This document shows, piece by piece, positions 1 through 6,852 of a stretch of DNA of 6,852 bases. A program made the translations under genes and the position numbers. Each line of letters starts with the position of its first letter. The first letter of the stretch is position 1. The DNA is from Verrucomicrobiota bacterium. Its GTDB lineage: Bacteria; Verrucomicrobiota; Verrucomicrobiia; Chthoniobacterales; UBA10450. The notes under the pieces were generated by a model that saw only the letters and a program-made list of their open reading frames with translations, had not been told where the DNA came from and searched no databases. The stretch spans positions 1 through 6,852 of the forward strand of contig QHQU01000085.1 in NCBI GenBank assembly GCA_003219925.1, given 5' to 3'.

Positions 1-2
1 CG

Positions 3-1115
3 GATCCGTGTCATCCCAGCGACCTCATCGCTGCTGCGCTCGCGCTGTGTGAAAGCGAAGGGCTCAGCGGCAAAGATCTGATTCTCTCGACCATCATCGC
101 CTACGAAATCGAAATGCGCCTTTGCGAAAGTGGACGGCCGGGCGTGCGCGAGTACGGCTGGCATCATGCCACCTTAAGCGCGTTCGCTGCGCCAGTCGCG
201 GCCGGACGGGTCCTCAATCTCACCCCGGAACAAATGGTCTCCGCAATTGGGATCAGCGCGTCGCGAACATTTTGCCCGGGGGCGGTGACGGCCGGAAAGT
301 TGACCAACATGAAGAACACGGTTGATCCCTGGGCGGGACGAATGGGCGCCGAGAGCGCACTTCTGGCCCGCGACGGGTTTTCCGGTCCAGAGCATATCAT
401 CGATGGCAAGGAAGGGCTCTTTGCCGTGTTCAAACATGTGCAATACAAGGGACAGCCAGCCACATTCGACGGCAAGGCATTGGTGGCGGACCTGCCCAAT
501 TCACCGAAATCTCACTACCGCATTCTCGATTGCGGGATGAAGAGCTTCCCAATTGAGGCGCTCAGTCACGCACCGCTCACCGCCATGATGAAAACGGTGA
601 AGGAACACAAGATTCAAGCTAACGATGTTAAGGAAATCAAAGTGGAGGTAATCGCGCGTGCGGCCGATATTCTGGGCGATCCGCACAAGTATCGGCCTGA
701 TTCCAAGGAAACGGCGGATCATTCCCTGCCGTATTGCATGGCCGCGGGATTAGTCGACGGCATGGTGACGCCATTGCAGTTCAAAGAGGAACGCGTGTTG
801 GATAAAGCGCTCATTCCAATAATGGACAAAGTGAAAGTTGTCGCGAACGAAGAGTTTGAAGCGCTCTTCCCCAAGTTTCAGCCGAGTCGTGTAACCATCA
901 CCACCAACGATGGCAAATCACATTCCACTCGTGTTGACGTTCCCAAGGGCGATCCGCGCGATCCCATGACCGAGGATGAAATTGCGGTCAAGTTTACCGC
1001 GCTAGGCGGCGATGTTATCGGCAAGGATCAATGCAAGAAGCTGCAGAGGTTCATTATGAGCATGGAGACCGCCGACAAGCTTGATGGACTTTTTGAGCTA
1101 ACAACGACTCGTTAG
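3..1115 (+). CDS. MmgE/PrpD-family protein, 5'-truncated by the window edge
   Basis: The reading frame is open from base 3 to a TAG at 1113-1115, giving 370 residues; the ATG at 114 lies inside the gene and is not the start. The visible part begins with HPSDLIAAALALCE, a conserved segment normally about 100 residues into proteins of this family, so roughly the first quarter is missing. Family hallmarks follow in order: GKLTNMKNTVDPWAG (fragment residues about 98-112), ETADHSLPYCMAAGLVDG (about 236-253) and the C-terminal GDPRDPMTEDEIAVKF (about 316-331). Known members include 2-methylcitrate dehydratase (PrpD), cis-aconitate decarboxylase and iminodisuccinate epimerase; all are cytosolic and act on small polycarboxylates. 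No prpB or prpC partner is visible, so the substrate is not settled and I give no symbol. The gene converges on the aldehyde dehydrogenase gene, with a palindromic repeat beginning nine bases after its stop. Family call is firm; function is open. Confidence -1.
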   Translation, partial: DPCHPSDLIAAALALCESEGLSGKDLILSTIIAYEIEMRLCESGRPGVREYGWHHATLSAFAAPVAAGRVLNLTPEQMVSAIGISASRTFCPGAVTAGKLTNMKNTVDPWAGRMGAESALLARDGFSGPEHIIDGKEGLFAVFKHVQYKGQPATFDGKALVADLPNSPKSHYRILDCGMKSFPIEALSHAPLTAMMKTVKEHKIQANDVKEIKVEVIARAADILGDPHKYRPDSKETADHSLPYCMAAGLVDGMVTPLQFKEERVLDKALIPIMDKVKVVANEEFEALFPKFQPSRVTITTNDGKSHSTRVDVPKGDPRDPMTEDEIAVKFTALGGDVIGKDQCKKLQRFIMSMETADKLDGLFELTTTR

Positions 1116-1124
1116 CAACCTCCC

Positions 1125-1191
1125 GTTATCTCGAGCGAAATCGAGGGATCCCGCCGCGAAATCTTTAAGGTCTTCTATACGATCCTTCGAC
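1125..1191 (+). repeat. Degenerate copy of a GGATCCCTCGA-type inverted repeat (copy A)
   Basis: The left arm at 1125-1153 contains CTCGAGCGAAATCGAGGGAT. A central TTTAAGGTCT sits at 1164-1173 and a shortened right arm, GATCCTTCGAC, at 1181-1191. The whole stretch aligns with the minus strand of the repeat at 5041-5133 with one single-base gap; the left arm differs at 3 of 29 positions and the central ten bases are identical. The outer part of the right arm present in the other copy is missing here. The repeat starts nine bases after the stop of the MmgE/PrpD gene. The rest of this 113-base convergent gap holds only a weak, mismatched CCCGGAA/TTCGGGG hairpin (1191-1208) and the direct repeat CCGGAAAG at 1192-1199 and 1218-1225; I see no U-tract terminator. 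Confidence -1.
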
Positions 1192-1228
1192 CCGGAAAGC
1201 ATTCGGGGGCTAGAAAGCCGGAAAGTTG

Positions 1229-2776
<1,548 letters not shown>

Positions 2777-2782
2777 CACACT

Positions 2783-2904
2783 CTGGGGAGCGCACGCGCC
2801 CTCGCGTGCTGGCGAAGGCGCCTCGCCTTCGCTGACTTTGTACGCGGGAAGATCGTTTCGGCGAGGGCGCCGAAACATGCACGCGAGGCGCGTGCGCTCC
2901 CCAG
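2783..2904. repeat. Nested inverted repeat with a cloverleaf-like fold between lat and the ALDH gene
   Basis: The outer arms are 2783-2809 (27 bases, beginning CTGGGGAGCGCACGCGCC) and 2879-2904 (26 bases). They are perfectly complementary apart from one extra C in the left arm. Between them lie two further perfect hairpins: GCGAAGGCG/CGCCTTCGC at 2812-2832 with a three-base loop, and GTTTCGGCG/CGCCGAAAC at 2855-2876 with a four-base loop. They are separated by about 22 unpaired bases. The predicted fold is a long closing stem carrying two internal hairpins. It has no room for a transposase, so it resembles a REP/MITE-like non-autonomous element. It fills most of the 148-base gap between two genes of one likely transcript, and its left arm ends six bases before the ALDH start codon. 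Confidence -1.
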
Positions 2905-2924
2905 ACCAGCCACCGAACTCACTC

Positions 2925-4307
2925 TCATTTTTCCCTGCAATACTTCCGCAAAATTTCCAGCGCTTCGTCTACCACTTTTTTCGTGATGTCGAGCGCGGGA
3001 CGAAAACGAATGGAACGCTCGCCTGATTTCAAAACCAGCAGACCGGAATCAAACAGCTTTCGCCAAACATCATCGCGCGTTCTGGCGTTGGGTAGATCAA
3101 AGGCGATGAACAAACCGCGCCCGCGCACCGCCGATACCAACTCGCATTCCCGCTGCCAATCGAGCAGTTGCTCCAGAAAATAGGCGCCCACTTTGCCTGC
3201 GTTCTCGACCAGATTTTCCTTTTCAATAATGCGCAAATAATGGGTCGACCGCACCATGTCCGTGAAATTCCCGCCCCAGGTTGAATTCAACCGCGACGGC
3301 AAACGAAAGGCGTTGTCCTTCACTTCATCGAGCCGCGGTCCGGCCATCACGCCGCAAACCTGCACTTTTTTTCCAAACGCCAGCAGATCTGGTTGCACCT
3401 TGAAATGCTGGCAACACCAGGTGCGCCCAGTAGTGCAAAGCCCGGTTTGCACTTCGTCGAAAATCAGCAGGATGTCGCTCTCGTCGCAGATTTCGCGCAG
3501 CTTGCGCAGCCATTCGCCACGGAAATGATTGTCGCCCCCTTCTCCTTGGATCGGTTCGATTATGATCGCGGCGATGTCGGTCCCGCGTTCATCGATGAAT
3601 TTCCGGATTTCCGCTTCCGATTTTTTCTCGCGCTCAATCACATCGCCCTCGCGCTCATTTTCCGGGAGGGAAAAATCGATTGCTGGATTGGAAACCCGCG
3701 GCCAGTTGAACTTGGCGAACAAATCCGTCTTGCGCGGGTCGGTATTGGTCAGGCTCATGGTATAACCGGAACGACCATGAAAGGCGTGGCGAAAATGCAA
3801 AATCTCGGTGCCACGTTCGCCGCGACCACCCGCCATATTTTTGCGGACCTTCCAATCCATGGCCGCCTTTAATGTGTTTTCGATCGCAAGTGCACCGCCT
3901 TCGATAAAGAGGTAGCGCGCGAGCGGCGGAAATCCGGCGACGCGCGAAAACGCGTCCACAAATTCCGCGTACCCCTCGGAATAAATATCCGAGTTCGCGA
4001 CTTTGAATTTGGCCGCGCGGAGCAAGTCCTCTTTCACGCTCGGCTCATCGAAATACGGATGATTGAACCCGATGGTGAGCGATCCGAAAAACCCATAGAG
4101 ATCGATCAGACGGCGGCCGGTCGCTTCATCATACATGTAAGAGCCGCGGCTTTTTTCGAGATCGATTACGATCTTGAATCCGTCCATCAGGACATGTTTT
4201 TCAAGTACGTGCAAAGCCCTCGCACCGTCTTGGACGGGGGCTTTCGTTTCGGCAATGCGACTCCGCTTTTTTGACGGGCGGGCCGCTTCTGTGAGCACAG
4301 GCGGCAT
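2925..4307 (-). CDS. lat: L-lysine 6-aminotransferase (class III PLP enzyme)
   Basis: A 460-residue cytosolic PLP enzyme predicted to convert L-lysine plus 2-oxoglutarate to L-2-aminoadipate 6-semialdehyde plus glutamate (EC 2.6.1.36). Numbered from the ATG at 4307, the features are: IDLEKSRGSYMYDEATGRR (about 48-66), DLYGFFGSLTIGFNHP (about 69-84), EGGALAIENTLKAA in the cofactor phosphate region (136-149), HAFHGRSGYTMSLTNT (174-189), EPIQGEGGD (251-259), FDEVQTG with the PLP-pyridine Asp284, the Schiff-base Lys313 in AFGKKVQVCG, NSTWGGN (341-347) and the carboxylate-binding region SIRFRPAL (432-439). The FGKKVQVCG and GGALAIEN motifs separate LAT from ornithine and GABA aminotransferases and match the Mycobacterium and Flavobacterium enzymes as I recall them. 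The ATG at 4307 is chosen over the in-frame TTG at 4316 because that TTG overlaps the -10 element of a strong candidate promoter. The next enzyme of the pathway is encoded 148 bases downstream. Confidence -1.
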   Translation of the reverse strand: MPPVLTEAARPSKKRSRIAETKAPVQDGARALHVLEKHVLMDGFKIVIDLEKSRGSYMYDEATGRRLIDLYGFFGSLTIGFNHPYFDEPSVKEDLLRAAKFKVANSDIYSEGYAEFVDAFSRVAGFPPLARYLFIEGGALAIENTLKAAMDWKVRKNMAGGRGERGTEILHFRHAFHGRSGYTMSLTNTDPRKTDLFAKFNWPRVSNPAIDFSLPENEREGDVIEREKKSEAEIRKFIDERGTDIAAIIIEPIQGEGGDNHFRGEWLRKLREICDESDILLIFDEVQTGLCTTGRTWCCQHFKVQPDLLAFGKKVQVCGVMAGPRLDEVKDNAFRLPSRLNSTWGGNFTDMVRSTHYLRIIEKENLVENAGKVGAYFLEQLLDWQRECELVSAVRGRGLFIAFDLPNARTRDDVWRKLFDSGLLVLKSGERSIRFRPALDITKKVVDEALEILRKYCREK

Positions 4308-4315
4308 AGATAACA

Positions 4316-4344
4316 ATAATACTCTGTCAGGTAGTTTCGGTCAA
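4316..4344 (-). promoter_or_regulatory. Near-consensus sigma-70-type promoter of lat, likely giving a leaderless mRNA
   Basis: On the minus strand the -35 element TTGACC (4344-4339) is followed by exactly 17 bases and the -10 element TATTAT (4321-4316). Only eight bases, TGTTATCT, separate the -10 from the ATG of lat at 4307. With usual start-site spacing, transcription would begin at or a few bases before the start codon, so no Shine-Dalgarno site could be present, and none is seen. The match is five of six bases in each hexamer. This is inferred from consensus matching alone. Confidence -1.
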
Positions 4345-4358
4345 CCGACTGCGGGTTC

Positions 4359-4424
4359 TGTAGCGGCGGTCTATGACCGCCGAAGATTAAAGGGCAAGTC
4401 CGGCGGTCATAGACCGCCGCCACA
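4359..4424. repeat. Double-hairpin inverted repeat upstream of the lat promoter
   Basis: Two 24-base arms, 4359-4382 and 4401-4424, are inverted copies of each other with one mismatch and an 18-base spacer. Each arm is itself a hairpin, CGGCGGTC TAT GACCGCCG (left copy 4364-4382), so the element can fold as one long stem or as two separate 8-bp hairpins. It lies 17 bases beyond the stop of the membrane-protein gene and 14 bases upstream of the lat -35 element. In the transcript of the upstream gene it could slow exonucleases or polymerase, but no U-tract follows. It is unrelated in sequence to the other repeats here. Confidence -1.
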
Positions 4425-4441
4425 ATAAAGACAGCTACGAA

Positions 4442-5002
4442 CTATTTCGCGCTGGCGAACGCGTTCTTTTCCGCCGCAGCTTTGGCCAACGCGTCGTTGT
4501 ATGACGCCAGATCGATTGTGTAGAGGCGATTGCCTTCGGTGTCGCTGTGAAGAAGATCGCGCTTACGTAACTTTAGTTGTTCTTCTACCCCGTGCAGTTG
4601 TTCGAGTTCTTTTGCGTTCGTGGCGCGACGCTGATCCAGCGTCAGCGTCGGCACTGCCGCAGCAGGGTTCGTCTTTTTTGAAGGGACCGGCTTTTCCATC
4701 GCAGATCCGACAGTTTGCTTCGCCGGCGGTGCAAATGACGTCGTGCGATGACTACCGCGTGGGCTGAATTTCAATCCCGGTCGCATGACGACAAAGCCAA
4801 AAATGCACAAGAGGGTGGCAACACGAAAAAGATACGAATTGCGCGCTTGCTCCGGATAATTGAGCCGGAAAAATAGGGGACCGAATGGGAGAAAAACTCC
4901 GAGGGCCCACCATGCACTAATATCGATCGCTGCGATCAGGAGCAGAATGCGAGAAATCAGCGCGCAAACGATGGCGAGGCCCAGGAAAACAAGGGAGACC
5001 AT
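4442..5002 (-). CDS. Small membrane protein with a charged C-terminal domain, not recognised
   Basis: A 186-residue protein from the ATG at 5002 to a TAG at 4442. Hydrophobic stretches lie at residues 2-26 (LVFLGLAIVCALISRILLLIAAI), about 30-45 (WWALGVFLPFGPLFF) and about 57-73 (a segment around VATLLCIFGFVVM). This suggests two or three membrane helices within the first 75 residues. A Pro/Ser/Lys-rich linker follows (about 78-120), then a hydrophilic helical tail (about 122-186) with a heptad-like charged part around KELEQLHGVEEQLKLRKRDL that may form a short coiled coil. There is no cleavable signal peptide, lipobox or catalytic motif that I can see. The balanced amino-acid pattern, with hydrophobic N-terminus and charged tail, argues for a real gene, and no competing long frame exists here. 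It lies between the acyl-CoA dehydrogenase and lat genes on the same strand, separated from both by repeats, so co-function with lysine degradation cannot be assumed. Confidence -1.
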   Translation of the reverse strand: MVSLVFLGLAIVCALISRILLLIAAIDISAWWALGVFLPFGPLFFRLNYPEQARNSYLFRVATLLCIFGFVVMRPGLKFSPRGSHRTTSFAPPAKQTVGSAMEKPVPSKKTNPAAAVPTLTLDQRRATNAKELEQLHGVEEQLKLRKRDLLHSDTEGNRLYTIDLASYNDALAKAAAEKNAFASAK

Positions 5003-5013
5003 CCCAGCTTTCG

Positions 5014-5029
5014 AGCAACCGTAGTGCCA
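5014..5029 (-). promoter_or_regulatory. Possible sigma-54 (-24/-12) promoter
   Basis: On the minus strand TGGCAC (5029-5024) and TTGCT (5018-5014) have the spacing of the sigma-54 consensus TGGCACG-N4-TTGCW; only the seventh base (T instead of G) deviates. The -12 C falls at 5015, so transcription would start near 5003, immediately at the ATG of the membrane-protein gene at 5002. That would leave almost no leader, which is unusual for this promoter class, so a chance match is quite possible. No enhancer-binding regulator gene is visible in the window. Confidence -1.
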
Positions 5030-5040
5030 GCGACTACCCG

Positions 5041-5133
5041 GTCATCCTGAGCGAAGCACAGTGCAGTCGAAGGATCCCGTGATGAGACCTTAAAGGTAAC
5101 GCATCGGGATCCCTCGACTTCGCTCGGGATGAC
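5041..5133 (-). repeat. GGATCCCTCGA-type inverted repeat, fuller copy (copy B)
   Basis: The arms are 5041-5079 and 5105-5133. The shorter arm reads, on the minus strand, GTCATCCCGAGCGAAGTCGA then GGGATCCCG. The longer arm matches it except for one or two substitutions and a ten-base insertion (around 5057-5066). The centre carries the near-palindrome ACCTTTAAGGT. This copy begins two bases after the stop of the acyl-CoA dehydrogenase gene. In that gene's orientation it aligns with the copy at 1125-1191, which likewise follows a stop codon. It occupies most of the 133-base gap between the dehydrogenase and membrane-protein genes. Confidence -1.
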
Positions 5134-5135
5134 GG

Positions 5136-6851
5136 CTACACAATCCCTTTACCGAAACCTTCGTGTTTTCCAGCCAGCAACTCCTGCGTCAGATCGTACC
5201 CGGCGCGATCGGCATTGCGCGAAGTTCCGGCAAAATGATGGTCGATTCGCATTTTGGCGGAGCGACAGAAATAGCTCGCCACTGAAAGGACCTCATCCGC
5301 CGGCTCACCAGAGTCGATTTTGTATTGTGCGAACGAACACGTCGCGCTGATCGCGAAAAGTTCCGTTGCGATTCCGACGAAGCGCGAAAGCAACAATTGC
5401 TCGCGATCGAGTTTCGGACCAAAACGCGCCATGGCGTGAAATAATCCGCGCGCCAGTTTCCTGCTGGTACGCGCGGCATAGCGGACATGCGGCCGCAGAT
5501 CGGCGTGAAGTTTATCAAGGTCACCGGCGTTCGCAGGTAACCACTGTTTCGGATACCAGCCGGCGTAAAATTTTCCGGACATGAAAACGGCTTTCAACCG
5601 TTGCGACATGGGCAGCTGAGTGTTGAAAATGGCGCCGCCGACTTTCAAATGCGGATCGAGGGCTTCGCGCGCGATAAACAGCCTCATAATTTCGCTCGAG
5701 CCTTCGAAAATCATGTTGATCCGGCAATCGCGCAGAAAACGTTCGACCGCGACCGGTTCTTCGCCCCGGCCGGCCAGTGACTCCGCGGTTTCGTATCCGC
5801 GCCCACCGCGCACTTGCATCGCTTCATCGGCGATGCGCCAGGTCGTCTCCGTCGCCCACATTTTGCACATCGCCGTTTCGATCCGCAGATCTCCGGCTTT
5901 GCGATCGACCAGCGCGCTGGTTAAAAATGTGATCGCTTCCATCGCGAAGACATTGCCCGCCATTTCGGCGATTTTTCCGGCGATGGCGTAGTGTTGGCCG
6001 ATCGGTACACCCCATTGCACGCGTTCTTTGGCCCACTTGCGGCAAATCTCGAGCAGGCGCTTTGACAAACCGACGCACGCTGCCGGAATCGTCAGGCGCC
6101 CTGTATTTAATGTCGTTAGCGCGACCTTCAATCCCTGACCTTCTTTCGCGATCATGTTTTCGCGCGGCACCCGCACGTTGGTAAACTTCACGATCCCGTT
6201 GTAGAGCGCACGCAGCCCCATGAAGTGACAGCGATAAGTGATCTCGAGCCCGGGCGAATCGACATCCACAATGAAAGCGGTGATCTGTTTGCGCTCCTTG
6301 CCGTTTACAATTTTCGGCGGCGTCTTCGCCATCACCACCAGCACCCCGGCTTTGATCAAGTTCGTGCACCAGAGTTTTTCGCCATTGAGAATAAAGGCAG
6401 ACCCATCTTCGGTTGGATCAGCGCGCAAACTCATGTTCGCGGGATCGGAGCCGGCATTCCATTCCGTGAGAGCGAAAGCCGAGATTTCGCGGCGCGCCAC
6501 TCGTGGCAGATATTTCCTCTTTTGCTCTTCCGTTCCGAAAAGGAGCAGTGGCTGCGGTACACCGATCGATTGATGCGCGGAAACGAGCGCGGTCAGGTTT
6601 GCGTCCCAACTACCGAGCAGCATGGCAGCGCGACCGTAGTTTACCTGGGATAAACCGAGACCCTCGTATTGCTGGGGAATTTTCACGCCAAACGCGCCCA
6701 TCGCGAAAAGTTCCTCGATGTTTTTCTGCGGGATTTCGCCGCTGCGATCGATCTCATCGGCGTCAACGTGATCGCGGAGATAATTTTTTAATTCGGCGAG
6801 GAACCCTTGGCCTTTGCCGCGATCTTCTTCGCTCTGGGCCGGGTAGGGGAA
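5136..6851 (-). CDS. Large acyl-CoA dehydrogenase with C-terminal extension, 5'-truncated by the window edge
   Basis: The frame is open from the right edge (6851) to a TAG at 5136-5138, giving 571 residues. An ATG at 6701 is internal: the 50 codons before it, including LAELKNYLRDHVDADEIDRS, read as an ordinary acyl-CoA dehydrogenase N-terminal helix. The FAD-dependent fold is marked by FALTEWNAGSDPANM (fragment residues about 126-140), LNGEKLWCTN (155-164), MGLRALYNGIVKF (about 211-223), RVQWGVPIGQ (277-286), AMQVRGGRGYE (344-354) and RINMIFEGSSEIMRLF. The Glu of IFEG (fragment 383, codon 5705-5703) is the expected catalytic base. About 185 residues follow the catalytic domain and end in ELLAGKHEGFGKGIV, an arrangement like VLCAD/ACAD9 and the large bacterial FadE types. 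It should introduce the 2,3 double bond into an acyl-CoA in beta-oxidation, with electrons passing to ETF. The loop between GGRGY and PVAVERFLRD is about eight residues longer than usual. Chain-length specificity cannot be read from the sequence; glutaryl-CoA dehydrogenase is unlikely. Confidence -1.
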   Translation of the reverse strand, partial: FPYPAQSEEDRGKGQGFLAELKNYLRDHVDADEIDRSGEIPQKNIEELFAMGAFGVKIPQQYEGLGLSQVNYGRAAMLLGSWDANLTALVSAHQSIGVPQPLLLFGTEEQKRKYLPRVARREISAFALTEWNAGSDPANMSLRADPTEDGSAFILNGEKLWCTNLIKAGVLVVMAKTPPKIVNGKERKQITAFIVDVDSPGLEITYRCHFMGLRALYNGIVKFTNVRVPRENMIAKEGQGLKVALTTLNTGRLTIPAACVGLSKRLLEICRKWAKERVQWGVPIGQHYAIAGKIAEMAGNVFAMEAITFLTSALVDRKAGDLRIETAMCKMWATETTWRIADEAMQVRGGRGYETAESLAGRGEEPVAVERFLRDCRINMIFEGSSEIMRLFIAREALDPHLKVGGAIFNTQLPMSQRLKAVFMSGKFYAGWYPKQWLPANAGDLDKLHADLRPHVRYAARTSRKLARGLFHAMARFGPKLDREQLLLSRFVGIATELFAISATCSFAQYKIDSGEPADEVLSVASYFCRSAKMRIDHHFAGTSRNADRAGYDLTQELLAGKHEGFGKGIV

Positions 6852-6852
6852 G

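Noticed and set aside
1..1115. prpD (2-methylcitrate dehydratase) as a specific gene name
   Set aside because: Family membership is clear, but the family has several substrates, the N-terminus is missing and no methylcitrate-cycle partner is in the window.
1186..1228. Bidirectional intrinsic terminator between the convergent genes
   Set aside because: The only hairpin, CCCGGAA/TTCGGGG, carries a mismatch and no T-run follows on either strand; the CCGGAAAG direct repeat is too short to interpret.
2777..2878. ATG at 2878 as the start of the aldehyde dehydrogenase (549 residues)
   Set aside because: The extra 34 residues are encoded entirely by the inverted repeat, have no counterpart in ALDH7 proteins as I know them, and the upstream bases are the other parts of the repeat with no ribosome-binding site. 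The ATG at 2776 begins the family-like N-terminus.
2920..2935. Possible programmed frameshift at the lat stop (AAA TGA), fusing lat to the open ALDH frame
   Set aside because: The +1 frame is open through the gap, but the GC-rich repeat makes stop codons unlikely by chance. No slippery heptamer in the right phase and no internal Shine-Dalgarno stimulator were seen.
4308..4316. TTG at 4316 as the start of lat
   Set aside because: It overlaps the last base of the TATTAT hexamer and has no Shine-Dalgarno sequence; an ATG lies three codons downstream.
5136..6851. Glutaryl-CoA dehydrogenase as the identity of the acyl-CoA dehydrogenase, which would extend the lysine pathway
   Set aside because: The protein has a long C-terminal extension and FadE/VLCAD-type motifs; it lacks the short C-terminus and motif pattern of glutaryl-CoA dehydrogenase.

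Overview
The window looks like chromosomal DNA of a free-living heterotrophic bacterium with mid-50s percent GC (judged by eye). The gene content is catabolic: a MmgE/PrpD-family hydro-lyase, a two-enzyme lysine degradation module and a large acyl-CoA dehydrogenase. Start sites lack clear Shine-Dalgarno sequences, and every intergenic gap is occupied by a palindromic repeat. These repeat styles and the protein flavour remind me of soil Verrucomicrobiota (Chthoniobacterales-like). That placement is an impression from memory, not a demonstrated assignment.

Layout from left to right: (1) bases 3-1115, plus strand, the C-terminal 370 residues of a MmgE/PrpD-family protein whose start lies off the left edge. 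(2) Bases 1116-1228, a convergent gap holding a degenerate copy of a GGATCCCTCGA-type inverted repeat. (3) Bases 1229-2776, minus strand, an ALDH7-family 2-aminoadipate 6-semialdehyde dehydrogenase. (4) Bases 2777-2924, a gap almost filled by a 122-base nested inverted repeat. (5) Bases 2925-4307, minus strand, L-lysine 6-aminotransferase. (6) Bases 4308-4441, a near-consensus promoter placed so that the aminotransferase mRNA would be almost leaderless, preceded by a double-hairpin repeat. (7) Bases 4442-5002, minus strand, a small unrecognised membrane protein. (8) Bases 5003-5135, a possible sigma-54 type promoter and a fuller copy of the first repeat family. (9) Bases 5136-6851, minus strand, a large acyl-CoA dehydrogenase whose start lies off the right edge.

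The clearest functional unit is lat followed by the ALDH7 gene. The aminotransferase moves the epsilon-amino group of lysine to 2-oxoglutarate, giving 2-aminoadipate 6-semialdehyde (in equilibrium with piperideine-6-carboxylate), and the dehydrogenase oxidises this to 2-aminoadipate. Nothing in the window continues the route towards glutaryl-CoA: the acyl-CoA dehydrogenase belongs to the large, C-terminally extended type and does not look like glutaryl-CoA dehydrogenase. I see no RNA genes, CRISPR array, transposase or phage genes. The unusual content lies in the gaps: three families of inverted repeats, one directly abutting a start codon, one copied in the same relative orientation just after two different stop codons, and two candidate promoters at distances implying leaderless transcripts.
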